A stretch of 29,349 nucleotides of DNA, taken from contig JBJELF010000021.1 of NCBI GenBank assembly GCA_051879015.1, positions 1 through 29,349 of the forward strand, given 5' to 3'. Source of the stretch: JBJELF01 sp051879015 (GTDB lineage Bacteria; Bacillota; Clostridia; Lachnospirales; Lachnospiraceae). Positions 1 to 6,512 of the stretch are shown here, one piece after another. Below the pieces are notes generated by a model. It did not search any database. It was not told the DNA's origin and saw only the letters and a program-made list of their open reading frames with translations. Every line of letters begins with the position of its first letter. Position 1 is the first letter of the stretch. Position numbers and translations under genes: made by a program.

Positions 1-840
1 ATACTGCGTCCAGGTCGCTTTGACCGTAAAGTGGGCGTAGGCAAGCCAGATGTCAGAGGACGTGAGGAGATTTTACGTGTCCATGTAAAGAAAAAGCCAT
101 TAGCAGAGGATGTTGATTTAGAGAAAGTGGCTCAGACCACAGCTGGTTTTTCCGGTGCAGATTTGGAAAATTTGATGAATGAGGCTGCTATTCGTGCAGC
201 TCGCATGAAGCGCCCATTTATCAATCAGGAAGATATCGAGGCTGCCTTTATTAAGGTCGGCATCGGTGCGGAGAAAAAATCCAGAGTCATATCTGACAAG
301 GAAAAACGCATTACTGCTTACCATGAAGCTGGTCATGCGATTTTGTTTCATGTATTGCCGGATATGGACCCTGTTCACACGATTTCTATTATTCCAACTG
401 GTATGGGAGCCGCTGGATACACAATGCCCCTGCCTGGTAAGGACAATATGTTTAGTACCAAAGGCAAAATGCTTCAGCATATTATTGTGAGTATGGGTGG
501 CCGCGCTGCTGAGGAGCTGATTTTTGGAGATGTGACAACGGGCGCTTCTCAGGATATCCAACAGGCGACGGATATGGCAAAAGCGATGGTGATGGATTAC
601 GGTATGTCCAAGAAATTGGGTATGATTCACTATGACGAAGAGAATTGTTCTCAGACCAGTGCGACAGCAATTGATGATGAGGTGAAATCAATTATTGATA
701 CCTGCTACGCAAAGGCTATGAAGATTTTAACAGAGCATGAGCAGGTTCTGCATAAATGTGCGGAGGCACTGATTCAGAAAGAAAAGTTAGGACGTGAGGA
801 GTTCGAAGAAATTTTTCAGTCTGTGCAAAAATTGATGTGA
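1..840 (+). CDS. ftsH: ATP-dependent zinc metalloprotease FtsH, 3' part (N-terminus outside window)
   Basis: This is the C-terminal 279 residues of a membrane-anchored AAA+ protease that degrades misfolded and regulatory membrane or cytosolic proteins. Reading from base 1 in frame 1 gives ILRPGRFDRKV, the second region of homology of the AAA domain, so the gene enters from the left edge and any internal ATG is not the start. The four-helix lid follows, then the peptidase domain with the zinc motif HEAGH (codons near 322-336). The downstream ASQDIQQAT segment contains the Asp expected as third zinc ligand. The C-terminus ends shortly after the peptidase helices, as is usual for Firmicutes FtsH. 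The membrane segments and Walker A/B motifs lie outside the window. A terminator follows directly, so it is the last gene of its transcript. Identification is secure. Confidence 0.97.
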   Translation: MLRPGRFDRKVGVGKPDVRGREEILRVHVKKKPLAEDVDLEKVAQTTAGFSGADLENLMNEAAIRAARMKRPFINQEDIEAAFIKVGIGAEKKSRVISDKEKRITAYHEAGHAILFHVLPDMDPVHTISIIPTGMGAAGYTMPLPGKDNMFSTKGKMLQHIIVSMGGRAAEELIFGDVTTGASQDIQQATDMAKAMVMDYGMSKKLGMIHYDEENCSQTSATAIDDEVKSIIDTCYAKAMKILTEHEQVLHKCAEALIQKEKLGREEFEEIFQSVQKLM

Positions 841-851
841 AAATTTAAATG

Positions 852-892
852 AAAAAGGCAGCATTCTCTTTGTAGGGGATGTTGCTTTTTTG
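852..892 (+). terminator. Rho-independent terminator of ftsH
   Basis: GGCAGCATTCTC (857-868) pairs, with several G-T wobbles, with GGGATGTTGCTT around a short loop. A run of six or more T follows (886-891). It begins about 12 bases after the ftsH stop codon. Confidence 0.75.
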
Positions 893-908
893 TAATTCAT
901 TCGCTAAT

Positions 909-936
909 ATGATGTTGGGGTTAAAAGATATTTTAA
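909..936 (-). repeat. Dispersed palindromic repeat, half copy (copy A)
   Basis: ATGATGTTGGGG (909-920) followed by TTAAAAGATATTTT matches one arm and the loop of the 40-bp palindrome found complete at 7922-7961 and 29265-29304. The second arm is not recognisable: the sequence turns into AATGAAAAA. The loop reads GATA, related to GGTA, so the copy lies in the orientation opposite to the one at 7922. Confidence 0.6.
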
Positions 937-947
937 TGAAAAAATTG

Positions 948-975
948 TTGCAAAAGTGCTGTAACATGTTATAAT
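948..975 (+). promoter_or_regulatory. Sigma-A-type promoter for the phosphoglucomutase gene
   Basis: TTGCAA (948-953) and a perfect TATAAT (970-975) are separated by 16 bases. The start codon lies about 65 bases further on, after an A/T-rich leader. The -35 box is weak (4 of 6). Confidence 0.6.
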
Positions 976-1041
976 TAAGTTGAATTGAAAGTTAAAAAAA
1001 CTTTAAATAAATTAAAATTAATTAAAAGAAAGGAAATAGGT

Positions 1042-2763
1042 ATGAGTTACAGAGACGTTTATCAAACTTGGTGCACGGATTCTTATTTTGATGAGGCTAC
1101 CAGACAGGAACTGCTTGCCTTGGAGGGAAACGAGAAGGAAATTGAGGATCGTTTTTATCGTCAGCTGGAGTTCGGTACGGGTGGTCTGCGTGGTGTTATT
1201 GGGGCAGGTACTAATCGTATGAATATCTATACTGTGCGTCAGGCAACTCAGGGATTAGCCAATTATATTATTGCCCAGGGGGGACAGCAAAAAGGTGTAG
1301 CTATCGCTCATGATTCTCGTATGATGTCACGTGAATTTGCAGTGGAGGCAGCACTTTGTCTCAATGCTAACGGCATAAAGACTTATTTGTTTGAGAGCCT
1401 TCGCCCAACGCCAGAGCTTTCCTTTGCTGTGAAAGAACTTCACTGTATTTCTGGTATTGTCATTACTGCCAGTCACAATCCAAGAGAGTACAATGGATAT
1501 AAGGTTTATTGGGAGGATGGCGCACAGATTACTCCGCCTCATGACAAAAATATCTTGGCAGAGGTAGCAAAAGTCACAGAATTTTCCATGGTAAAGACTA
1601 TGAGCGAAGACGAAGCACGTGTAGCAGCCTTATTCCAGATTATTGGAACGGACTTTGACGATAAGTACATTGCACAGTTAAAGAAGCAGAGTATCCATCC
1701 AGAATTAATCCAACAGGTTGCCTCTGATATTAAGATTGTCTACACTCCTCTTCATGGTACCGGAAACATTCCAGTACGCCGTGTGCTGCGTGAGTTAGGC
1801 TTTACTCAGGTTTATGTGGTTGAAGAGCAGAAAACACCAGATGGTACCTTCCCAACGGTAGCTTATCCAAATCCGGAGGATGCAAAAGCCTGGGAGTTGG
1901 CTTTAAAATTGGCAAAAAAGGTAGATGCGGATATTATTCTGGCCACTGACCCTGATGCAGACCGTTTAGGTGTATACGCAAAAGATACCAAGACTGGCGA
2001 ATACATCAGCTTTACAGGCAATATGTCTGGTATGTTGATTGCCGAGTATATCTTGCGTGAGCGCAGAAAGACGGGTACTATGCCGCCCAATCCCGCATTG
2101 GTGGAGACTATTGTTACCACCGACATGGCAAAGGCAATTGCCAAAGCCTACGATACTGCCTTGATTGAGGTGCTGACTGGATTCAAGTATATTGGAGAGC
2201 AGATTAAGCTGTTTGAGCAGAATCAAACCTACAATTATGTGTTTGGTTTGGAGGAAAGCTATGGCTGTCTGGCAGGAAGCTACGCAAGAGATAAGGATGC
2301 GCCAGTGGCTGTGATGCTTTTGAGTGAGGTGGCTGCTTACTATAAGCTGCAGGGCAAAACGCTGTGGGATGCCATGCTGGATATGTATGAAACCTATGGA
2401 TATTATAAGGAAGGTTTGGCTACGATTGCTCTCAAAGGTGTGGAGGGAGCTGCCAAGATTCAGGCTATTATGGCAGATTTTCGTCAGAATCCGCCAAAGG
2501 AGTTGGGTGGTTTAAAGGTATTGGCAGTGCGCGATTATAAGTTAGATGAGCGTATCGATTTCATGACGGGAGAGAAGACTGCGACAGGATTGCCAACCTC
2601 CAATGTACTGTACTATGAATTGGAAGACAATGCATGGTGCTGTGTACGTCCATCTGGCACCGAACCTAAAATTAAATTTTACTTTGGTGTAAAGGGAACT
2701 TCTTTGGAGGATGCAGAGCAGAAGTTGGAAAAGCTGCATGCTGACATGGTAAAGACAAGATAG
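1042..2763 (+). CDS. pgcA: Phospho-sugar mutase (phosphoglucomutase/phosphomannomutase, PgcA type)
   Basis: This 573-residue enzyme of the alpha-D-phosphohexomutase superfamily interconverts glucose-1-P and glucose-6-P, possibly mannose phosphates too, feeding glycogen, cell-wall and polysaccharide precursors in the cytoplasm. All four active-site loops are visible: the phosphoserine loop TASHNP (142-147, Ser144), the metal loop DPDADR (303-308), the sugar-binding loop GLEESYG (402-408) and the phosphate-binding loop RPSGTEPKIKF near the C-terminus. FGTGGLRG near residues 44-51 is typical of the long, roughly 575-residue PgcA subgroup. The start at 1042 is chosen over an in-frame upstream ATG at 985 because AGAAAGGAAATAGGT directly precedes it and the upstream 19 codons encode only a Lys/Leu-rich stretch not expected in the family. 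It is monocistronic, with its own promoter at 948-975. The exact sugar specificity cannot be read from sequence. Confidence 0.93.
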   Translation: MSYRDVYQTWCTDSYFDEATRQELLALEGNEKEIEDRFYRQLEFGTGGLRGVIGAGTNRMNIYTVRQATQGLANYIIAQGGQQKGVAIAHDSRMMSREFAVEAALCLNANGIKTYLFESLRPTPELSFAVKELHCISGIVITASHNPREYNGYKVYWEDGAQITPPHDKNILAEVAKVTEFSMVKTMSEDEARVAALFQIIGTDFDDKYIAQLKKQSIHPELIQQVASDIKIVYTPLHGTGNIPVRRVLRELGFTQVYVVEEQKTPDGTFPTVAYPNPEDAKAWELALKLAKKVDADIILATDPDADRLGVYAKDTKTGEYISFTGNMSGMLIAEYILRERRKTGTMPPNPALVETIVTTDMAKAIAKAYDTALIEVLTGFKYIGEQIKLFEQNQTYNYVFGLEESYGCLAGSYARDKDAPVAVMLLSEVAAYYKLQGKTLWDAMLDMYETYGYYKEGLATIALKGVEGAAKIQAIMADFRQNPPKELGGLKVLAVRDYKLDERIDFMTGEKTATGLPTSNVLYYELEDNAWCCVRPSGTEPKIKFYFGVKGTSLEDAEQKLEKLHADMVKTR

Positions 2764-2776
2764 TGTGAAAAAAGCT

Positions 2777-2807
2777 CATGATATTGGGGTGAAAAGGTAT
2801 TTTTTGG
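2777..2807 (-). repeat. Dispersed palindromic repeat, half copy (copy B)
   Basis: CATGATATTGGGG then TGAAAAGGTATTTT reproduces one arm and the GGTA loop of the 40-bp palindrome family. The second arm is degenerate (TTTTTTGGTGATTATGG). It starts 14 bases after the mutase stop codon. The GGTA loop sets the orientation opposite to the copy at 7922. Confidence 0.6.
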
Positions 2808-2883
2808 TGATTATGGTGTAAATGAAAGTATATATAGTTTGACAATTGGAGAATAAACGGGATATCTGTTGAGAGATGATCTG

Positions 2884-2916
2884 TGGGCATACACAAGAGT
2901 GTATGCCCATTTTTTT
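2884..2916 (+). terminator. Strong Rho-independent terminator
   Basis: TGGGCATACAC (2884-2894) and GTGTATGCCCA (2899-2909) form a perfect 11-bp stem with an AAGA loop, followed by seven T (2910-2916). It probably terminates the mutase transcript and insulates the hsp20 promoter. Confidence 0.92.
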
Positions 2917-2947
2917 GTCATAAGTTCACAGAAACTTCACAAGAAAA

Positions 2948-2974
2948 TTAGCACTCACCTATTGACAGTGCTAA
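2948..2974. promoter_or_regulatory. CIRCE operator (HrcA binding site)
   Basis: TTAGCACTC (2948-2956), nine bases, then CAGTGCTAA (2966-2974) matches the CIRCE consensus TTAGCACTC-N9-GAGTGCTAA with one mismatch, at the first base of the right arm. It overlaps the -35 box of the promoter next to it, the expected geometry for repression by the heat-labile repressor HrcA. No hrcA gene is in the window. Confidence 0.93.
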
Positions 2975-2990
2975 CAAATTGTGTTATAAA
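2962..2990 (+). promoter_or_regulatory. Sigma-A promoter of hsp20, overlapping CIRCE
   Basis: Perfect TTGACA (2962-2967), 17-base spacer, TATAAA (2985-2990). The -35 box lies inside the CIRCE element, so HrcA binding should block RNA polymerase. The predicted start near 2997 leaves a leader of about 170 bases before hsp20. Confidence 0.85.
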
Positions 2991-3084
2991 TAATATAACA
3001 AATGAAGCAGGTAGAGCAAGTAAAACAGATAAGACAATTGCTCCCCATTTATTCATTTGAAAGATAATACATTGATTCCACGTT

Positions 3085-3140
3085 ACCTGATATTGGACAG
3101 GTTAAGGAGTCCTTTTATGAGCACGATAATGAGGTGCTTA
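3085..3140 (+). other. Structured 5' leader of hsp20
   Basis: Three small inverted repeats follow one another: ACCTG/CAGGT (3085-3089 and 3098-3102), AAGG/CCTT (3105-3115) and TGAGCAC/GTGCTTA (3118-3124 and 3134-3140, one G-T pair). They end 15 bases before the GGAGGT ribosome binding site. Each helix is short, and I see no clear pairing with the binding site itself, so a thermosensor role is only a possibility. Confidence 0.35.
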
Positions 3141-3167
3141 AATTGAAATTGTTTGGAGGTAGTGATT

Positions 3168-3590
3168 ATGTTAAGAACTTATAATTTGTTTGATAATTTA
3201 TTTGATGATATGTTTGATGATAGCTTTTTTAAATCCCCATCAGCCAGCACAGCAAATCTGATGCGCACCGATATTCGTGAGAAGGATGATCAGTATATGC
3301 TTGATATTGAGCTGCCTGGATATAAGAAAGAAGACTTGCAGGCTGAATTGAAGGATGGATATTTGACAATTGCAGCTACTCATAACGAGACAAGTGAGGA
3401 GAAGAATGAGAAAGGCAAGTTCCTTAGAAGAGAGCGTTATAGCGGCAGCGTAAAGAGAAGCTTTTACCTAGGCGACAATGTAAAGCAGGAGGATATTCAG
3501 GCTGCATTCAATGATGGTGTATTGACTTTGACCGTTGCAAAGCCACAGGCGAAACAAGTGCCAGAGCGCAAGATGATTTCAATTCAGTAA
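3168..3590 (+). CDS. hsp20: Small heat-shock protein, Hsp20/alpha-crystallin family
   Basis: This 140-residue ATP-independent holdase binds unfolding proteins in the cytoplasm and forms large oligomers. An N-terminal Asn/Asp/Phe-rich arm (residues 1-30) precedes the alpha-crystallin domain (about 33-125), which carries the ELPGYKKEDL strand signature and GVLTLTV near the end. The C-terminal tail contains ISI (137-139), the I-x-I anchor used for oligomer assembly. The ATG at 3168 is chosen because GGAGGT (3155-3160) sits at ideal spacing; an in-frame TTG at 3153 lies ahead of that site. It stands alone behind a CIRCE-controlled promoter and is followed by its own terminator, so heat induction through HrcA is expected. 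A copy of the dispersed palindrome begins 7 bases after the stop codon. Confidence 0.96.
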   Translation: MLRTYNLFDNLFDDMFDDSFFKSPSASTANLMRTDIREKDDQYMLDIELPGYKKEDLQAELKDGYLTIAATHNETSEEKNEKGKFLRRERYSGSVKRSFYLGDNVKQEDIQAAFNDGVLTLTVAKPQAKQVPERKMISIQ

Positions 3591-3596
3591 GATAAG

Positions 3597-3644
3597 ATGA
3601 TACCAGGATTAAAAAGTCAAAATATCTTTTGATTTTAACATCAT
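3597..3644 (+). repeat. Dispersed palindromic repeat, full copy with insertion (copy C)
   Basis: The copy begins ATGATACCAGG, identical to the left arm at 7922, and ends TTTTGATTTTAACATCAT, a variant right arm. Relative to the 40-base copies it is 8 bases longer, explained by ATTAAAAA inserted in the left arm. The loop TATC sets the same orientation as the copy at 7922. It lies between the hsp20 stop and its terminator. Confidence 0.75.
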
Positions 3645-3655
3645 AAGATGAGAGA

Positions 3656-3687
3656 AGTGGAGGCAGAAAGAAGCCTCCACTTTTTTG
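3656..3687 (+). terminator. Rho-independent terminator of hsp20
   Basis: AGTGGAGGC (3656-3664) and GCCTCCACT (3673-3681) form a perfect 9-bp stem around AGAAAGAA, with a six-T tail. Confidence 0.9.
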
Positions 3688-3710
3688 CTTTGATTCGCTA
3701 AAGAATTTTG

Positions 3711-3739
3711 TTTACGAATAGAAAAAAAGATGATATAAT
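3711..3739 (+). promoter_or_regulatory. Promoter of the yerC-iorA-iorB-paaK unit
   Basis: TTTACG (3711-3716), 17-base spacer, perfect TATAAT (3734-3739). The first gene starts 32 bases downstream. No clear operator palindrome is visible around it. Confidence 0.65.
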
Positions 3740-3771
3740 GAAACATATTTGTGCGAAAAGAGGTAAGAATA

Positions 3772-4122
3772 GTGAATCGAAATACTCCAAAGGAACGAAA
3801 AATAGATATGTATAAAGCTATTTTAGAACTGAAAAATTTAGAAGAATGCATCGAATTTTTTGAGGATATCTGCGCGATGACGGAGTTACATTCGATGGAA
3901 CAGCGATTTGAGGTGGCCAGGATGCTTAAGCATAATAAAGTTTATACTGAAATCAAAGAAAAGACGAACGCCAGCTCTGCTACCATCAGTCGTGTTAATC
4001 GAATGTTGAATTATGGTACCGGTCGTCTAGGGGAAATACTGGAACGCATGGAGGAGCAGGAGGAAAATATTTCTCAAGCTGCACAAACAGAATCAGTTGA
4101 TGATACATCAACTGAATTATAA
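3772..4122 (+). CDS. yerC: TrpR-family regulator, YerC/YecD type
   Basis: This 116-residue DNA-binding protein belongs to the YerC branch of the Trp repressor superfamily. The family signature is clear: a helical N-terminus with LEECIEFFEDICAMTELHSM, then MLKHNKVYTEIKEKTNASSATISRVNR (about 51-77), which is the helix-turn-helix. NYGTG follows, and an acidic tail (95-116) extends beyond the roughly 100-residue core. I chose the GTG at 3772 because AAAAGAGG lies 8 bases ahead of it; an in-frame GTG at 3751 would place that site inside the gene. iorA starts 22 bases after the stop with no terminator or promoter between, so it probably leads the aromatic 2-oxo-acid operon. Whether it senses an aromatic amino acid is inference from family and context; the ligand of YerC proteins is not evident from sequence. 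Confidence 0.85.
   Translation: MNRNTPKERKIDMYKAILELKNLEECIEFFEDICAMTELHSMEQRFEVARMLKHNKVYTEIKEKTNASSATISRVNRMLNYGTGRLGEILERMEEQEENISQAAQTESVDDTSTEL
4093..4115 (+). other. Perfect hairpin inside the 3' end of yerC
   Basis: TCAGTTGAT (4093-4101) and ATCAACTGA (4107-4115) pair perfectly around GATAC, just before the yerC stop and 29 bases before iorA. The following sequence ATTATAAAAAA has no T run, so it is not a standard terminator. It may protect or set off the iorA message. Confidence 0.45.
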
Positions 4123-4144
4123 AAAACGAAAGGATTAAATTTCT

Positions 4145-5887
4145 ATGAAGCAATTAATGTTGGGCAATAAAGCCCTGGCACGAGGTCTGTATGAGGCAGG
4201 ATGCAGCATTGTATCAAGCTATCCAGGCACCCCAAGCACAGAAGTGACTGAGGAGGCTGCTAAGTACGACGAGATTTATTGCGAGTGGGCACCAAATGAG
4301 AAAGTGGCCATGGAAGTGGCTTTTGGCGCTTCCTTAGCAGGCAAGAGAAGTTTTTGCGGTATGAAGCATGTGGGTTTAAATGTAGCAGCAGACCCGTTGT
4401 TTACTGCATCGTATACTGGTGTCACAGGGGGGATGATTATCTGTGTGGCAGATGATCCAGGAATGCATTCCTCTCAAAATGAGCAGGATTCCCGTCACCA
4501 TGCGATCGCATCAAAGATTCCTATGCTGGAGCCATCGGATTCGGGTGAGGCATTGGAGTTTACAAAGGAAGCCTACGAACTTTCTGAGAGATTTGACACA
4601 CCTGTTATTATCAAAATGTGTACGAGAGTAGCTCATTCTCAGAGTATTGTGGATATGGGAGAGCGCATTCTTCCGGATACGATTCCGTACAAGAAAAATA
4701 TTGCAAAATATGTTATGATGCCAGGTAATGCTATTCGCCGCCATCCATTTGTGGAGGAGCGCACCAGAAAATTAGTTGAATATGCGGATCACTGCATCTT
4801 CAACCGTGTAGAGATGGGCGATACCAAACTGGGTATTATTACCTCCTCTACCAGTTATCAGTATGCAAAGGAAGTTTTTGGCGAACGTGCAAGTATTTTG
4901 AAGTTGGGTATGGTGAATCCACTTCCAGAAAAATTGATTCTTGACTTCGCTGCAAAAGTAGAAAAATTGGTGATTATTGAAGAATTAGACCCGATTATTG
5001 AAAACCACTGCAAGCAGCTAGGCTTAGAGGTATCAGGAAAAGACATACTGCCAATTACGGGTGAATTTTCTCAAAACCTGATTGCAGAAAAATTAGGATT
5101 GGAGCTGCCGGAAGTAAAGAGTCTTGGCGAACCGCTGCCAGGAAGACCTCCAGTCATGTGTGCTGGATGTCCTCACAGAGGATTGTTTTATACATTGTCT
5201 CGCAATAAATGTACCGTTCTTGGCGATATTGGATGCTATACATTGGGCGCTGTAGCTCCGTTGAGTGCCATGGATATGACTCTTTGTATGGGCGCTTCCA
5301 TCAGTGCTATTCATGGATTTAACAAGGCTTTGGGTGAGGAGAGTGAGAAAAAGACCGTAGCTGTCATTGGTGATTCCACTTTCATGCATTCGGGTATGAC
5401 TGGACTTGCAAACATCGCATACAATCAGAGTAACTCTACGGTTATTATTTTAGACAACTCGATTACTGGTATGACAGGGCATCAGCAGAATCCAACTACC
5501 GGTTATAACATTAAAGGTGACCCGGCAGGTAAGATTGATTTGGAGGCATTGTGCCGTGCTATGGGATTTCAGCGTGTGCGAGTGGTTGACCCGTATGATT
5601 TGACAGAATGTAATACTGTTTTAAAGGAAGAATTGGCGGCTGAAGAGCCATCGGTTATTATCAGCAGACGTCCATGTGTTCTCTTAAAGTATGTCAAGCA
5701 TAATCCACCACTTAAAGTAGCATCTGAGAAGTGTATTGGCTGTAAATCCTGTATGCGTTTGGGATGTCCCGCTATTAGTATCAAAAATAAAAAGGCTGTT
5801 ATTGATACTACTCTGTGTGTAGGTTGTGGTGTCTGCCAGCAACTATGCAAGTTTGATGCGTTACAGGCAGGAGGTACAGACAAATGA
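4145..5887 (+). CDS. iorA: Indolepyruvate:ferredoxin oxidoreductase, alpha subunit
   Basis: This large subunit (580 residues) of an oxygen-sensitive enzyme converts aryl-2-oxo acids (indolepyruvate, phenylpyruvate, 4-hydroxyphenylpyruvate) plus CoA to aryl-acetyl-CoA, CO2 and reduced ferredoxin in the cytoplasm. The N-terminal pyrimidine-binding domain starts with LMLGNKALARGLYEAGCSIVSSYPGTPSTE. The thiamine-diphosphate domain carries CAGCPHRG, GDIGCYTLG and GDSTFMHSG. The C-terminus has two [4Fe-4S] motifs, CIGCKSCMRLGCP and CVGCGVCQQLC, for electron transfer to ferredoxin. Length is close to that usual for IorA. AAAGGATT precedes the start. It overlaps iorB by four bases (ATGA) and follows yerC closely, indicating one transcript and coupled translation. 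The CxxCxxC...C pattern of the first cluster has the Arg-Leu-Gly variant typical of IorA. Confidence 0.96.
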   Translation: MKQLMLGNKALARGLYEAGCSIVSSYPGTPSTEVTEEAAKYDEIYCEWAPNEKVAMEVAFGASLAGKRSFCGMKHVGLNVAADPLFTASYTGVTGGMIICVADDPGMHSSQNEQDSRHHAIASKIPMLEPSDSGEALEFTKEAYELSERFDTPVIIKMCTRVAHSQSIVDMGERILPDTIPYKKNIAKYVMMPGNAIRRHPFVEERTRKLVEYADHCIFNRVEMGDTKLGIITSSTSYQYAKEVFGERASILKLGMVNPLPEKLILDFAAKVEKLVIIEELDPIIENHCKQLGLEVSGKDILPITGEFSQNLIAEKLGLELPEVKSLGEPLPGRPPVMCAGCPHRGLFYTLSRNKCTVLGDIGCYTLGAVAPLSAMDMTLCMGASISAIHGFNKALGEESEKKTVAVIGDSTFMHSGMTGLANIAYNQSNSTVIILDNSITGMTGHQQNPTTGYNIKGDPAGKIDLEALCRAMGFQRVRVVDPYDLTECNTVLKEELAAEEPSVIISRRPCVLLKYVKHNPPLKVASEKCIGCKSCMRLGCPAISIKNKKAVIDTTLCVGCGVCQQLCKFDALQAGGTDK

Positions 5888-6459
5888 CAAAGAATATTAT
5901 GATTGTAGGTGTGGGAGGACAGGGCTCCCTCTTAGCGAGTAAGCTGTTGGGACATTTGCTCCTGACTGAAGGGTATGATGTAAAGGTTTCTGAAGTGCAT
6001 GGAATGAGCCAGCGCGGGGGAAGTGTAGTAACTTATGTACGCTTTGGGGATAAGGTGTACTCACCAATTATTGATAAGGGACAGGCAGATTTTATTGTTT
6101 CCTTTGAAAAATTGGAGGCTGCCCGTTATATTGAGTATTTAAAACCAAATGGCAGAATTGTAGTCAACACACAGGAAATAGATCCGATGCCAGTTATCAC
6201 CGGGATGGCAATCTATCCTCAGAACTTGATTGAAAAAATGGAAGCACTGGGAATTGCGGTTGATGCCATGGACTGTCTGTCTTTGGCAGAGGAGGCTGGT
6301 TCTTCTAAGGCAGTCAACATCGTATTGATGGGACGATTGTCTAAGTATTTTGATATTTCTGTTGAGCGATGGCAGAAGGCAATCACGGAATGTGTGCCGC
6401 CAAAATTTGCCGCTTTAAATCAAAAGGCGTTTTTGTTGGGACGCGGGGAACATATTTAA
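5884..6459 (+). CDS. iorB: Indolepyruvate:ferredoxin oxidoreductase, beta subunit
   Basis: This 191-residue small (gamma-type) subunit pairs with IorA to form the active heteromer. The N-terminus shows the glycine-rich loop GVGGQGSLLAS (9-19), and EVHGMSQRGGSV follows near residue 37, both diagnostic of the pyruvate ferredoxin oxidoreductase gamma/IorB fold. Its ATG overlaps the iorA stop codon (ATGA), a standard arrangement for translational coupling of obligate partners. paaK begins 53 bases downstream with its own GAGGAGA site and no terminator between. Length is normal and no cluster motif is expected in this subunit. Confidence 0.95.
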   Translation: MTKNIMIVGVGGQGSLLASKLLGHLLLTEGYDVKVSEVHGMSQRGGSVVTYVRFGDKVYSPIIDKGQADFIVSFEKLEAARYIEYLKPNGRIVVNTQEIDPMPVITGMAIYPQNLIEKMEALGIAVDAMDCLSLAEEAGSSKAVNIVLMGRLSKYFDISVERWQKAITECVPPKFAALNQKAFLLGRGEHI

Positions 6460-6512
6460 AATTTATGCCGACGATGTTGGCCAAATGATAAAAAAGAGGA
6501 GAAGTTTAAATT

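Larger units (their letters stand above)
2764..3167. other. 404-base intergenic region with repeat, terminator, CIRCE promoter and structured leader
   Basis: No credible gene lies here. In order it holds a half copy of the dispersed palindrome (2777-2807), a TTGACA (2839-2844) with only a poor -10, a strong terminator (2884-2916), the CIRCE/promoter block (2948-2990) and a roughly 170-base hsp20 leader with small hairpins. The only sizeable open frame (2869-3060) runs through the terminator and the CIRCE element and lacks a ribosome binding site. Confidence 0.75.

Noticed and set aside
909..2807. Half palindromes at 909 and 2777 as terminators
   Set aside because: They cannot form the stem because one arm is missing, and separate terminators with T tails exist nearby.
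2839..2866. Promoter with TTGACA at 2839
   Set aside because: Only a poor -10 (GATATC or ATATCT) at correct distance, and a terminator follows within about 40 bases of any start.
2869..3060. 63-codon open frame between the mutase and hsp20
   Set aside because: Runs through a strong terminator and the CIRCE promoter and lacks a ribosome binding site.
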